NCBI GenBank assembly: GCA_018292915.2 | Contig: JACVVK020000462.1 | Location: 191,001-255,000 of the forward strand | DNA length: 64,000 bases | Direction of reading: 5' to 3' | Source: Batillaria attramentaria | Lineage: Eukaryota; Mollusca; Gastropoda; Batillariidae | Part shown: in pieces, positions 1 through 21,634 of the stretch | Numbering within the stretch: position 1 is the first letter of the stretch | Layout: each line of letters opens with the position of its first letter | Position numbers and translations under genes: made by a program | The notes under the pieces: generated by a model | The model's database searches: none | Told to the model about the DNA's origin: nothing | The model's input: the letters and a program-made list of their open reading frames with translations, nothing else

Positions 1-710
1 CGTCCGTCACAGTGCGTTCTTAATGCCGACAAATTATAATTACCGAGGACGTTGCATAAGATACTGCAAATTTTAAAAGAACATTTAGATGAGAAAACAG
101 AAGTAACCTGATTTCAATACGACACACTCCCATTCTAAAAGTTTCATACTATGTCCGTGGAAAGCAGTCCCATATACTATGGCGAGATAGCGACATCTCG
201 ACTAAACTAGGATATGTCCCCGGCTGTTATCACCTGCAGGTAGCCAAGTGTGGTATAACCTCAAGTTATCACCCAGTCTAGTTCTGGTTATGTCTCGGAA
301 CCTGGTACATACTTGTCCGAATGTGTCTGAAGTGATTAACAATGATAGGGATAGGGAGAGAGGCTCGCCACTTGGGTAGGGGTTAGCCCGTGCCATTATC
401 GCACTGATAATCACAGTTGTTAGGGAAAAACTGTATGCAATGCGTACCGCCTTGTCTTATACATGTAATTATATGAATCAACGTTTTCGTGTGATTGATC
501 AGCGGGATTGTGAAATAGTTTGCGGCGTTTGTTTGTGTACAGTTCGTAAAACGCAGATTGATTATTAGTGAACATGAGTTTATATTATTTTGTGTGTCGT
601 TTAGGTGCACTATTTTTAAATTTGAAAACTATGTGACCGACGACTAAATCAGTTTTTTTTCATACCTTGAAAGTGAACATTTTTCACATTTTACATCCCA
701 ACCCACCCCC

Positions 711-765
711 TAAACAAACAAACAAACAAACAAACAAACAAACAAACAAACAAACAAACAAACAT
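711..765. repeat. (CAAA)n microsatellite
   Basis: About thirteen near-perfect tetranucleotide repeats of AAAC in uninterrupted tandem. Confidence 0.95.
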
Positions 766-1030
766 ACAAAAACAAAAACTGAACAAACCAAACTAAAACT
801 TTGACCAAAAGCAAAACAAAGCCAAAAATCTGCCGAATAAAACCCCACAAAAAACACCCCAAAACTGACAACACTAAAGAAAACCTTGAAAATCACTGAG
901 TCTCCGCAATGTTCAACGCCGGCGCCCCTCTCAGTGTCGGGTTTAAAACAGTTACTGCGATTGTCAGGAACTTGAAACTACTTTTTCACTGGCAAACCAG
1001 GCTGTTGGCGGTTCGGTTCAGTTTAGTTGC

Positions 1031-1033
<3 letters not shown>

Positions 1034-1072
<39 letters not shown>

Positions 1073-1519
1073 CACGGTGAGCCTGTGCGCGCCGGCGCGC
1101 GCTACGTCTCAGTCAGTCAGGCTCCTGCACTGACTACTGACTGACTTGAAATGAATCAGTGAGGCCGCCGGGCCGGATCCGGTTCAAGTTCAACTTAAAA
1201 CTTGTCCCGTTCAAGTTGATAGGTCTGATAATGTGCATTTCTAGTCTTCAAGTTTACTGAGTTCCAGTACGCAGTGACTGCCATTCTGCCAATATTAGTT
1301 ACTACTTCATTTTTATTTTATTTTATTTTTTTAAATCCGGCATCAGTACTACTAGAGTCAACTTGATCAGTGTCGACAGTCGCCGGGCGGTGCGGAACGC
1401 GGGGCCGGCTGAGAACTGAAAGCCGGGATATGGTGGCTATTATCAAGTTGGTTTTGCCCGCATCGCCGGGCGGTCCGGCTGTGAATTTCTCAGACAGTCC
1501 CACCGTGACGGTGTGTCAC

Positions 1520-1552
<33 letters not shown>

Positions 1553-1579
1553 GCGGCCGGTGTGTCAGTGTCACTGACT

Positions 1580-1612
<33 letters not shown>
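1034..1612. repeat. Three (GT)n tracts (1034-1071, 1519-1547, 1584-1611)
   Basis: Three pure GT dinucleotide tracts of about 28-38 bases, separated by GC-rich unique sequence. The short open frames across them are low-complexity artefacts. Confidence 0.9.
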
Positions 1613-1615
<3 letters not shown>

Positions 1616-2073
1616 AAGTTGTCAGTGTGTGCCCGGCGGCCGGCGGCAGTGTCAGTCAGTCCGGTGTCGGTGTCAGTCAGTCAGTGAATGTTTCAGTGCA
1701 TTGCAACGTTGCATTTTGTTACAAAGTGAATTTCGATTACTGATTGTCCGCGCCCATGTTCGGCTATCATCATTGCTGGCGCGGCCCCGCGCGGCCGCCA
1801 CACGGCGGCCCGGCTTCACAGACTGACCCCAAGGAAATTTTCTCATCACTGGAGACAATAAAGTTCGTCCTTATCTTGTCTTATCCTAATTGAATGAAAA
1901 CATAAAACTCTTCATGGGGGCCATGCAGTACCCATACAGCGACGGAAAAGGAACCAACTTGGGCCCTTTATCTGCGATAGCAGTGGAAAATATTTTTAGG
2001 GATACACACTGACCAAGCACCGGTTGCCAAGAGAAGTAACTCTGCTGGCTTAACGACGCGAAATCCAGGAATC

Positions 2074-2263
2074 ATGCCGGTGTTGGCGATGTTGAAAACT
2101 TATCTTGGCAGTTCTGCCGACATTTTTACAGTCATAGGTGTTGTAGTGACTACAGTATGTGCCTTTAAGGTCACGTCATCGTTCTTCAATGGCCTGCTGT
2201 CCTACATTCTCTCTGGCATGCTCGGGTTGTCTTTTAACTTCAAGAGCGTCGGGTCATGGGCAG
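2074..2263 (+). CDS. HSD17B12: HSD17B12-like exon 1 (start codon, membrane anchor)
   Basis: Begins with ATG and encodes the hydrophobic anchor, ending ...GSWA with one base of the next codon before donor gtaata. Confidence 0.9.
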
Positions 2264-2504
2264 GTAATAACGTAATTTGATTTGCGCAAGCCGTAGCATG
2301 CTTTGCAACCGTCAGCGCTTATGACTTAGAACTTAGCAATTAGTTAAGGAGCTGAAAACTTCTTGAGATTTATGTACTTGCAGAATATCGCACAAAGGTT
2401 GCATAGTCAAACGCTGTTTTTAATGATGATAGAGCCGCCGGTACTGGTAGTTTTGATTGCCGGCATCACCTCATACGCGACCTTTGCCCGGTGTGTGTGT
2501 GTAC

Positions 2505-2547
<43 letters not shown>

Positions 2548-5500
2548 GTTTGTGATGTTGCGATCTCAGCATCTTTTATACTCATTTCAGTTGTTACTGG
2601 ATGTACAGATGGAATTGGCAAGGCGTATGCAGAAGAGGTTAGTGGAAAAACGGCCTAGTGCTTTTTTCTGTATTTTTCAGTCTGAAGTAATGTTTTTTGT
2701 TTTGTTTTTTTCTTTTGAACAAAGTAGCACTCATGAAATTACATATTGCTTCACATGCATTTGTTTAACACATGCATAATCATGTCACATGTCCATGCAG
2801 TGTCAAAGTGCATGAGTACAGCTCCTTCATTATCTCTTCTCAGCTGTTATCAGTCATGGTTAGGCAGGAAAGGTCAGAACCCTGTACCTATACTAACAGT
2901 AACACAGCTGTATCCTAGCTAAACAGTGAAGAGATACATGTCATGGTGTAAGGGAGGCAATCCATAATTATTGTTGGTGTTCGTACAAAACCTTGAACCT
3001 GTAAAATACCTTACATGTGGATATTAGGTCAAATATAATACATGTACTTCCCAGCAAATTGTTCTTACCTGTGTTACACAAGTAGTACAGGTCTACACGA
3101 GTAGTATAGATCTATAATATAGTGTGTTTGGTATTGTAGTCACGAACACCGACGGTTTTTGGCGATAACTTTTGATGGAGCCATTTTCGTATACCAATCA
3201 AAGACAAAAAGTTGCTCCTGGACTTAACTTTGGTAAAGAACACAGGCATTTGGAATTCCAAATTTCCTTGCTCCTGTGTGCGATGTGTCAGGACTACTGC
3301 CCTGTTTGTCTCTACCAAATGGTCAGAGATTTGACGAGACTTCGGGTCTAGACGCATGCGTGCTTGTAACACTTTTCGTAATTCCAGAGGCTCGTATTAT
3401 ATGGTGGCACTTTTGAGCCAGGCACAGCTGATTTAACTGTCACTAATAACTGTGCAGCTTGCAAGACGTGGGCTGAATGTTGTGCTGATCAGCCGTACCA
3501 GATCCAAATTGGAAGCCCTTGCACAGGAGATCAGTAAGCAATTTTTTGTTTTGTTGTGTAATGATTTTGCAGTTAACTATAAAGAAAAGAGATATTTCTG
3601 CAGTTTGTTGTACATATATTAACAAAGTAACAGTTCTTGTGTCATGTGCCTGAGGAGGTATTCAGTGCAGCTAATCAGGGATGTCACTGATGCCCGGATA
3701 CAGGACTATGACCGATAGACTTGGCCAAATGTCCGATGAAAAAACTGTCCAGCAGGACAGATGTCCGATTGTTTATTTCAAGAGGAGGTCATTTGTCCGA
3801 TTGCGTTTGTGTTGATCACGGACAAACTAGTGACATTTTTCTGAGTGAGGGCTGCCGCCTTGCGCTACTCAGGGAGCTTGCTCACTTGCGCAGAGAATAT
3901 TTTTAGTTGCACGCACGTAAAGCGAGTAACGTGTGGTATTCCCTAAAAGAAGTCCTCTGATTGGCAAAGAGTTTAACCCTGACCTGTGTTTATGTGGTTC
4001 CTTTTATACAATGCTTTATTGTCGCGCGCCAGAATGTCCTATTGTTTCGTTCCAATTCAGGACAAATGTCCTATTCATCTGCCACCTTCCAGGACATTTG
4101 TCCTATAGGTTTCAAGCTCCAGTGACATCCCTGCTAATGATCAAATACTGCTGTCTATAAAATTCATTCTGGTCCTTTAATAATTTTGTTACATTGTTTC
4201 CTGGGGTGTCAAAGGAAAGTTTCCCACTGTCGGATGTTAAAAGTTTTCTTATTCTTAACCTTTGATTTACAGAGGAGCGCTTTAAGGTGGAGACCAGGAT
4301 CATTGCTGCTGATTTCACGCGAGCTGACATCTATGATGACATTCGAAAGGAATTAAGTGGACTTGACATTGGCACACTTGGTGAGCATTAGGTTTGCTGG
4401 AACGGGTGCATATATTTTGTCCTTTTGTCAATAGTTTTCAAGTGCCACCCCCACACTCATTCTCATCAATTAGGAGCGGTTGTTAACAAGATGTTGATGT
4501 GTTCTGCGTTGAAGTTACTTGTGCACTAGCTTTGCGAAGACGTAAAACTAAAGGAAAGCAGAGTAAGATGATGAAGCACACTGTAGCATGACTTTTACCT
4601 TGCTTTTTTGTTTGGTGCATACACAGATACCATACTAAATTTCTTTAAAAACAAAACAAAAATTAAGAGAAATAGAGGCAAAAGTTATCATACATGTGAA
4701 TCGTTTCTGTTTCCAGTGAACAATGTGGGTATGGCATATGACTACCCGGAATACTTCCACTTACAGGAAAATAATGACAAGGTAAGTTCAGTTTCATTTA
4801 GGGAATAAACTGTTTTGTTTGTTTGTTTGTTTTTGGGTGGGGGGAGTTTTTTTGGTTTTTTTGTTCTTGGATTTGGGAGGGGGGGGGGGGTTACATTAGT
4901 GATAATGTATTGATCACACCCTCAGCTCACACTCCCCTGTTTACTCATTTTGTCTGCTTTCATTTTTTCCAGTTTGTCATGGACATGATCAACTGCAATA
5001 CTGCCTCAGTGGCCATGGTAAACTTTTTTTCTTGACATATCAGGCCTCTGATAGCTTGTGATCTCTACATGCCTTGTATGAGAGTACATAACTGATCACA
5101 ATTTTTTTTAAACTCTTTCATCACAAAAGACCGCATCTCCAGTCCGACCCTGCACAATGTTTGAGCCCAAATGACTGCGTGCGCAGTCTGGGGTTGCACA
5201 ATCCACATGACCAACCCACTACAATTTTAAAGGCCCGGACCATGAATGTAGTCTTTTTTGTTTGGCCGTTATGTGGGATGGGAGCAGATATGTGGTCCTT
5301 CTGAGTGAAATAGTAAAAAATAATATAATATTTGTGGACATATTTTTTTAACATCTGTTTAACCAGAAATTGCTGTGTGTATGTTGTTATTCTTCCCAGG
5401 AATTAATTCTGTTGAAAAAAAAACTGGAAAACTGGAAATGACATTCAGTGTGGAATTTTGAAGGAAAAAAGAAAAGAAAAGAAGCTGTGGTAAGTTTTAT

Positions 5501-7589
5501 ATCCTTGATCAATACATGTATTGTTCATATTGCAGATGACCAGTATGATGCTCCCTGGCATGGTGGCCAAGAAGAAGGGGGTTATTATCAACATTTCATC
5601 TGGGTTTGGAAGATTTCCTGCCCCTCTGGTCACTGTCTACTCTGCCACAAAAGTAAGACATTAATTTTGTGGCTTTGCCCTTCTGTGCGCTTCCAGCAAG
5701 ATTTCGTTGTGTGGTAAAGATTTTCTGATATAGTACATATCTATACTATCTGCGTCATTTTGTGAAGTTGTCACATGAAACAGTCCTGTGTTTCTTTTCT
5801 TGCTACTAGAGTTCCCCGTTTCTTTGGTTATTAACATACTGCAGTCTGTTAATCATGTGTATTTTGTGCTTGTTTCACTTGCAGTGCTTTGTGGACTTCT
5901 TCTCGCGAGCTCTTCAGCAAGAGTATGGACCCATGGGTATCACAATTCAGGTATGGTCAAAATGCTGGCAACAGATCATGCACTCTCATGTGATATACCT
6001 GTATAGGAGGTTTCAGGTACATATAATATTTTCCTTCCTTGAGCCAAGTAGAGTTAGCTCACAAGAATACAGGTGTGGTTAGTGTGGTCTTGTTGTTTTT
6101 GTGAGCTTGAAAGGCCTTTTTAATTTTTTTCTTTTTGAAGAATTTTAGAGATTTCACCGGCACTGAGGTACATGTATATAAATCTAGTTTTGCTGTGAAC
6201 CAAGTCACACTACATGGGTCAGCGCAGTCACATGACGTGCTAGCATCAGCCTCAGCTCCTATTTCTTTGGGTTACACGATGGTTTTTAACTTTTCTTTCC
6301 AGGTTGTGATGCCATATTTTGTGGCCACCAAGATGAGCAAGATCCGCAGGACCAGCATGTTCGTCCCATCCCCCACCGACTATGTCCGTAGTGCCCTCAA
6401 CACCGTGGGGCTTCAGGGTCTCACCTTTGGGTACTGGACCCATGCACTGCAGGTACAGTGGCTGAAATGCTCTTGTGAGCCGGAGGCTGTTATCATTTGT
6501 GGCGGAAAACATCACAGATGCTGTACTGAAATAAAAGCCGCCCTGGATTGTTTTGTCAATGTAGACATGCAAACACGAGTTTTCACAGAATAATGGTCCT
6601 GGAGCAGAAGAAAGATTGCGAAAGAAATGAAGAGTGCATGTCTCTTTTTTCAGCAGCAAGCTTCCCATTTGTATGTCTATCATATATACAAAAGCACACA
6701 AACCTTAAGGGCGGTCGGTGGTCTAGTGGTTAAGAGACTTGTCACCAATGCGAGAGGTCAGGGGTTCGAGTCCCACTCGGGGCAAAGGATTTTTCCTTCT
6801 CGTATGTGGCACCGTTCATTCGGGCCGATCATCGGGGGTTCTCTCCGGGTACTCCGGCTTCCTCCCCCTCTGCTTTGGAAATCTTCAGCCCACCAAATTT
6901 GAAAAATAAATGCAATTCTAAATTCCGAAATTTAAATAGCTGAGCTGACCCTTCGCACCACGTGATTGTAATGTGTTTATGTCCAGTGTGTGAGAGAATG
7001 CGTGTGATTCACGTGAGCGTGCGTGTTGGGTTCAGTTCGCGGCACTTTGAGCCGATTCATGAAATTGGGTAAAGCGCCTATACAATACTCATTATTATTA
7101 TTATTATCATTATTTACAGTTTATTTTAGTGACACAGCAGTATATTGTCATGGTCATTTTTACCAGTGCACTGAAGCTCTGTGGTTTGGTGCACCAGTGT
7201 ACCACAGTGATGTGCCACAGTTGATATGAATCATGTTATTCCAGATCAGAGAGTGTTGCTGTCTGTACAGTTCAGCGAATGAATCATTTCATAGTTGCTT
7301 TAAATACTAAGACAAATTTTGTCACCAGTATTTTTTTTTATGTGCATGTATACTAATTGGTAAGTCTCCATTGCTGGTACTCACAAATAAGTTTACATGC
7401 TGATGTGCATCATTGCGTTTTTTGTTAAGTCTTTGATTATGAATGCAGATACTGTTGAATATTATTATTATTGTTTCTGTTTATTTGCAGGAAAAGTTTG
7501 TGTCTGTAACACCGTTGTTTTTTATCAAACAAACGCTGTTGGGAACACGTGCAAGGGCCCTCAAGAGAAAGGCCAGCAAGAAGGAGTGA
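2074..7589 (+). CDS. HSD17B12: Very-long-chain 3-oxoacyl-CoA reductase (17-beta-HSD type 12-like SDR), ten exons
   Basis: Exons: 2074-2263, 2591-2637, 3458-3533, 4273-4380, 4717-4781, 4973-5017, 5536-5652, 5885-5950, 6303-6452, 7491-7589. Every junction is GT-AG and in phase, giving about 320 residues; family members are about 310. Visible parts in order: a hydrophobic N-terminal segment (residues about 10-45), the Rossmann nucleotide motif TGCTDGIG, the NNVG motif, the IINISS strand with the catalytic Ser, and the active-site YSATK (Tyr and Lys). The Lys-rich end KRKASKKE fits ER retention. The family reduces 3-ketoacyl-CoA in the ER fatty-acid elongation cycle with NADPH; that role is inferred by homology, and a steroid dehydrogenase activity is less certain. 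No frameshift or premature stop is seen. It converges on the decarboxylase gene downstream. The start at 2074 opens directly into the membrane segment. Confidence 0.93.
2591..2637 (+). CDS. HSD17B12: HSD17B12-like exon 2 (cofactor-binding TGxxxGIG)
   Basis: Follows acceptor ctcatttcag. Reads VVTGCTDGIGKAYAEE and ends at donor gttagt. The glycine-rich NADP(H) motif is intact. Confidence 0.93.
3458..3533 (+). CDS. HSD17B12: HSD17B12-like exon 3
   Basis: Encodes LARRGLNVVLISRTRSK and on to the donor gtaagc; the ISRT segment is the second beta strand and cofactor-selectivity region of SDRs. Confidence 0.92.
3676..4133. mobile_element. CAGGG-ended MITE with 5-bp target duplication
   Basis: Perfect 14-bp terminal inverted repeats: CAGGGATGTCACTG at 3676-3689 and its complement at 4120-4133. 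They are flanked by the 5-bp direct repeat CTAAT at 3671-3675 and 4134-4138. There is no coding capacity. The interior repeats GTCCGAT/GTCCTAT-like words on both strands. The CAGGG start suggests a non-autonomous hAT-like element, although classical hAT duplications are 8 bp. It sits in intron 3 of the reductase gene. Confidence 0.85.
4273..4380 (+). CDS. HSD17B12: HSD17B12-like exon 4
   Basis: Encodes ...RIIAADFTRADIYDDIRKEL... after acceptor tttacag, ending at donor gtgagc. The AADF segment corresponds to the conserved adenine-contacting Asp of this SDR group. Confidence 0.92.
4717..4781 (+). CDS. HSD17B12: HSD17B12-like exon 5 (NNVG motif)
   Basis: Acceptor ttccag, then VNNVGMAYDYPEYFHL..., donor gtaagt. 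NNVG is the SDR structural motif. Confidence 0.93.
4973..5017 (+). CDS. HSD17B12: HSD17B12-like exon 6
   Basis: Fifteen codons, FVMDMINCNTASVAM, between acceptor ttttccag and donor gtaaac. Carries the conserved Asn of the helix preceding the catalytic strand. Confidence 0.92.
5536..5652 (+). CDS. HSD17B12: HSD17B12-like exon 7 (catalytic Ser, Tyr, Lys)
   Basis: Encodes MTSMMLPGMVAKKKG, then IINISSGFGRFP and VYSATK. The catalytic Ser/Tyr/Lys set is all in this exon and intact. Confidence 0.95.
5885..5950 (+). CDS. HSD17B12: HSD17B12-like exon 8
   Basis: Twenty-two codons beginning CFVDFFSRALQQEYGPMG, donor gtatgg. Dimer-helix continuation after YSATK. Confidence 0.92.
6303..6452 (+). CDS. 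HSD17B12: HSD17B12-like exon 9
   Basis: Fifty codons beginning VVMPYFVATKMSKIRRTS and containing FVPSPTDYVRSALNTVG, typical of the substrate-loop part of this family. Donor gtacag. Confidence 0.93.
6709..7110 (+). mobile_element. tRNA-derived SINE, family 2
   Basis: The head has Pol III promoter boxes: an A-box-like GTGGTCTAGTGG and the B box GGTTCGAGTCCCAC. An unrelated body of about 300 bp follows, containing GCTGAGCTGACCC and GGTAAAGCGCCTATACAA, then an (ATT)n tail. A second copy lies inverted at about 11206-11574. It occupies the last intron of the reductase gene. It is not a functional tRNA gene because no complete cloverleaf follows. Confidence 0.8.
7491..7589 (+). CDS. HSD17B12: HSD17B12-like exon 10 (C-terminus)
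   Basis: Acceptor tttgcag, then EKFVSVTPLFFIKQTLL... ending RKASKKE and TGA. The basic tail resembles the KKxx-type tails of ER members of the family. Confidence 0.92.
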   Translation, partial: EKFVSVTPLFFIKQTLLGTRARALKRKASKKE

Positions 7590-7869
7590 GGACAAAACTC
7601 CTAGCTGGACTGTGGGGATATAGAGGCAATTTTTATCTTATTTCCTTTTATTTTAAATTTTTTTTTTTTTTTATTCGTGCACAGGAATCAAAATCTTCAC
7701 AGGAGCATCTGCATGACAATGTATTTTTTAGCACAGTTTGTCTCCCAGTCCCATGAACAATTTTTCCTTTTCATTTCAGATGTGGGACCCCTCCTTCCCC
7801 CCTCCCCCTACACACACATACACTCCCCTCTGTTTGACATTCTCTCTCCCCCCCCCCCCACCTCCCCCT

Positions 7870-7881
7870 CACACACACACA

Positions 7882-7933
<52 letters not shown>
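7870..7933. repeat. (CA)n microsatellite
   Basis: Almost pure CA tract inside the probable 3'UTR of the reductase gene. Confidence 0.95.
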
Positions 7934-7934
<1 letters not shown>

Positions 7935-8420
7935 CCCTCAGTTGTGCCATTCTCCAAACTCTGCATCTCTCTTTCTAAGCTTATCCGAATTCTGATGATC
8001 CTATCTCTATGCTGTGTAATTATGGATCACTATGAAATATTCACCGTTGGTTCAGTTTCCCATGCAAGTTTTCATCCATGGAATATTTGTATATTTTAGC
8101 ATATATTAAAGCAGCAAAAAATCCATTTGCAGTTTAAATTAAATAAATACAGATAGATGTATGCTGGTTTTCCCTGCTGATTTAATGAACAGTGCATTTA
8201 CAGTGCAGACTTAAACTATCAAAATAGTTGTATATTTGTTCTGTACATCTTTCATGTTTTACTTTCTTCTTTTTTTTCTTTCTTTTGTTGTTATGTGTAC
8301 GTTTCTATTTTTGGGTGCATGTATGATGTATGTGTATTCCCAACAGGACATTTTTTTTTTTTTCAAATTTGCGATACTTTGTGAACAGGGATCTTTATGG
8401 CTTACACCCTCAGAATTCCA

Positions 8421-8593
8421 GGGGAGCCGGGGTGGTCGAATGGTAGAGCGTTGGACTTCTAATGCTCGGGTCGTGAGTTCGATCCCGGCTGGGGCCAAAT
8501 ATTTGTGCTGGTTTTTTCATCGTTGCCCCGTCTTTGATATCACCCTATGTGGTGGAAAAGGACGTTAAACTCCTAAACACCCACCCACCCACC
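8421..8593 (+). mobile_element. tRNA-derived SINE, family 1, with 14-bp target duplication
   Basis: Starts GGGGAGCCGGGGTGGTCGAA and has the B box GAGTTCGATCCCGG. The tail contains TTGATATCACC and GGACGTTAAAC, then a (CCCA)n end. The duplication CCCTCAGAATTCCA flanks it at 8407-8420 and 8594-8607. Other copies are near 15.8, 29.4, 41.9 and 57.4 kb, with a tail fragment near 14.1 kb. Confidence 0.9.
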
Positions 8594-9608
8594 CCCTCAG
8601 AATTCCATCTCTCTCACACACACGAACACACACAGTGACACAGAAACACACAGACACACACTCTCTCTCTCTCTCTGTGCATTGTGGTCCAGATGAAGTC
8701 TGCAAACCCTTGACAGCAAGAATTTTTTGTGAATGCTAAGGTATGGCCCCCCCCCCCAAAAAAAAATGCTAAGGTATGGCCCCCCCCCCCCCCCCCCCCA
8801 AAAAAAAAAAAAAAAAATTGCTTGTTGAGTGCTTCTGCTCAGATATTAAACAGTCATTACATTTTAACTGTACTGAGTGAGAAGGGAACATACTTTGATC
8901 TTAGTGTATATTTTTTTGTTTATGGTTTGACAGTTTTGTGTGTAGGTCATGATTGAACATTTTCTTTCATTACTTTTGTGGTAGATGATTTGTAACATAT
9001 TTTTGCGTGCATGTTTGTTTGTTACATATGCACATTTGTGTTTGAATCTGTCTTAGCTTTTTTTGTTATAGATGTGGTACATGATTTTGGTCAGTCAGCT
9101 GGGGAAAACATAACTGTTATGAAGTCAGTTCTTATGGCTAATCAGAAATGTAATTCACTAACCATCATAAGAATAAAGTACATTCACAGATCACATAATT
9201 ATACGGGATTTGCTTGTGTGTGTTTTGCTTGAGTCAGTTCCTGTGTTGCTGTTCTTTGGCTCTAAAAAGCATGTTTCTTTGGATGTCAGATGCCTTTTCT
9301 GGCTGTGTTGTACATGTATAAAGATACATGCACGAAAGATGAAAGACCAGTTTTAGAGCTTGGTCACAGAAATGTGGAATAACACCCCCCCCCCTCCTCC
9401 TCCCCCCCCCCCACCTCCTTTCCCCCCTCCCCAACGCAGACGTTGAACTGAAGGAACAGGGATGGGTAGGGGGAAAGTGTTAGGTGGAATACTGACCAAA
9501 ATCAAAAGAAAGAAAAAAACGAAGAAGAAAGAAACAGCCAACAAAAACTGAACCCCAAATAAAAACAAAAATTAAATACGCAAAAAAAACCCCAACAACA
9601 AAGAAATC

Positions 9609-9643
<35 letters not shown>
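9609..9643. repeat. (CA)n microsatellite
   Basis: Pure CA tract between the two convergent genes, downstream of the decarboxylase stop codon and next to A/C-rich low-complexity DNA at 9490-9605. Confidence 0.9.
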
Positions 9644-9646
<3 letters not shown>

Positions 9647-9795
9647 ACACACCACCAGTAAACCGTGTATCATAAGGCAGTTTCCCGCAGTTTAACTTGT
9701 GTACAATGGTGACACAACTTTGAACCCGTAGATCTATATTGCCGTTGTCTCGCTCCACTTTGAGACTCGGGGGAAGACGTCCAGCAGTTCCCTGC

Positions 9796-19590
<9,795 letters not shown>

Positions 19591-19674
19591 TGGCTAGAGA
19601 AGAAAGAAGATATGGTTATTATTTGTGTTTGGTTTATCTCAAAACTCACACCACTGACACACACACACCACACA

Positions 19675-19705
<31 letters not shown>

Positions 19706-20975
19706 CACCACCACCAACAAAATACTCTCAGTCTCTAACAAACAATATAACAATTACTCTCCAGCAACAGTGAAAACAACCCACAAAACAATCACAGAAT
19801 CTAAAATAAAAACGGAATGAAGGTGGGTCGTGGGGGAAAGGGGGGGGGGGGGCTGGTACGAGTAGTCAAAATATGAATTGGTCGCATACCTTTTCGGCTT
19901 GGTCAAGTGAGAGTGGACCAATTCCTTTGCAATCCGCCAGATGTCTGTCTGCGTTATCAGTCGCTTGGCGCTTGTCAGGTCAGCTCCTCTCCCCCGGCTC
20001 GGCTGTTCTAATGATGATGACTGGACAGAACTGCTCCGCCTTATGAATTTTGCCAGACCCATCTGTTTCATATCCACGTTTGTTTTTCTGTATCTTTATT
20101 ATTCATCTGTTTACATTGCCAGGTGTCGGGTCCAATCACCGACAGGAGACAAGATGAATTGTGTTTTATGTATAATTTTTAGTTTTAGTGATTCATTATT
20201 TGTTATTACGGGATGAAGAGGGGGTGGGTGTCCATTTTGTCTTTGTTCATTTTAAAGGGGGCGGGTGAGTGGGCAGGGATAATTTGCGAGCTGCACGTGG
20301 TTTGATGTGGCGGTAGGCACTAGTCAGTAGTCGACCCGGCGACTCGTGCGCCATGTCAGTCAAATTACGGTTTGACTGGCAAACTGTCCATGCTTACCCG
20401 CGCCCTTTAAACTGAGCGGGTTCATTTCATATTTGCTAAGCCAGCTTATGCTTTCGAACCAGTTTCGCTCGTGAGTGCGCCTGTACCCTCAAAATCCTCT
20501 TGATGATTAGTACAGCTCTTCATGCGAGACAAGGCTGTCTGCACTTTGCGCGAGCCGTCGAACATTCAAATTCTACGACTGCTGTGACACTACTGGAGCG
20601 CTCAGCGTGGTCGCCTCGACATCGAGTACGCCGACTTATTTGGCTCAGTGTCAGCATTACAGACGCTGTCACTGTCCAGGAGTCTAAGTGGTCGGTGTGA
20701 TGATAGATAGCACGAAAACAGCTAAGAACGATCTGTGAGCATTTACGCCCCCCCCCCCCACACACACACACACAGAACAGGAGACATACATGAAATTAAA
20801 ATACATTTGCATTTGTTATTTACTTCTTGTTATTAACAGGACAAATCATTATGAGCCTGGAAGAGGCCGACTTCAATTTTCATGTTGATCTTATACTGTT
20901 TCCCTCACGCATACATGAATATTTAATCAGTGAGTCTGCTTTTGTACAAAACGCAGTGCTACATGTCCATTTCGT

Positions 20976-20979
<4 letters not shown>

Positions 20980-21025
<46 letters not shown>

Positions 21026-21065
21026 TGTGTGTGTGTGTATGCGTGCGCGCGCGTGTGTGTGTGTG

Positions 21066-21096
<31 letters not shown>

Positions 21097-21110
21097 TGTG
21101 CGTGCCGTGC

Positions 21111-21156
<46 letters not shown>

Positions 21157-21166
21157 GCGCGTGTGC

Positions 21167-21199
<33 letters not shown>
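20980..21199. repeat. Long compound (GT)n / GCGT-interrupted microsatellite
   Basis: About 220 bases of alternating purine-pyrimidine sequence: GT with GCGC and GCGT islands. The many short open frames over it on both strands are artefacts. Confidence 0.95.
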
Positions 21200-21200
<1 letters not shown>

Positions 21201-21453
21201 ATGAGACCTTACATACTGACTGACACATTGAGCAGTTTCAGTGAAAAATAACAAATCGCCCAAAATAATTAACAGATAGCACCTTCTGGCCGGGAACCCT
21301 CGAAATAAATTGTACTCCCATTAATTTTGGTAAAAACGGTCTGAGCGTTTATCAAATCGATGGTACATAGGCCATCTTACCCACATGTTGTTTTTCTGTT
21401 ATTTCCAGCAGTCAGGCATACATGAATATTTAACACGCCTGCATTAAATTTTG

Positions 21454-21454
21454 T

Positions 21455-21486
<32 letters not shown>

Positions 21487-21550
21487 AACCGCTGTGCTGC
21501 ATTTCCCATTCGTTATTTTTTTCCGTTCCTTTCTAAATCATTCTGCCAGC

Positions 21551-21632
<82 letters not shown>

Positions 21633-21634
21633 TG
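21454..21634. repeat. (CAA)n at 21454-21487 and (GT)n(GCGT)n at 21554-21634
   Basis: Trinucleotide CAA tract, then a GT tract passing into about eleven GCGT tetranucleotides. The latter abuts the left edge of the duplicated troponin segment. Confidence 0.9.

Larger units (their letters stand above)
1..2073. other. Upstream region of the HSD17B12-like gene, no gene seen
   Basis: I see no convincing exon here. The stretch holds a (CAAA)n tract and three (GT)n tracts, plus GC-rich patches around 1080-1100, 1380-1480 and 1780-1815 that could belong to a promoter or non-coding first exon of the downstream gene. No clear TATA box or transcription start can be assigned by eye. Confidence 0.5.
7590..9190 (+). 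other. Probable 3'UTR of the HSD17B12-like gene
   Basis: No other coding sequence is seen between the stop codon and the convergent gene. AATAAA hexamers occur near 8139 and 9173; the latter would give a 3'UTR of about 1.6 kb containing a (CA)n tract and a SINE. The choice of poly(A) site is inferred. Confidence 0.45.

Noticed and set aside
3112..3372. Possible further R/Q relative around the GGCGATAACTT word
   Set aside because: Only one short shared word; no hairpin, ends or second matching block found.
6720..6790. tRNA gene, from the A and B boxes
   Set aside because: The region continues into a SINE body shared by another copy; no complete cloverleaf or terminator at the right distance.
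20827..21263. Several overlapping open frames of Cys-Val or His-Thr repeats
   Set aside because: Products of the (GT)n/(CA)n tract on all frames.
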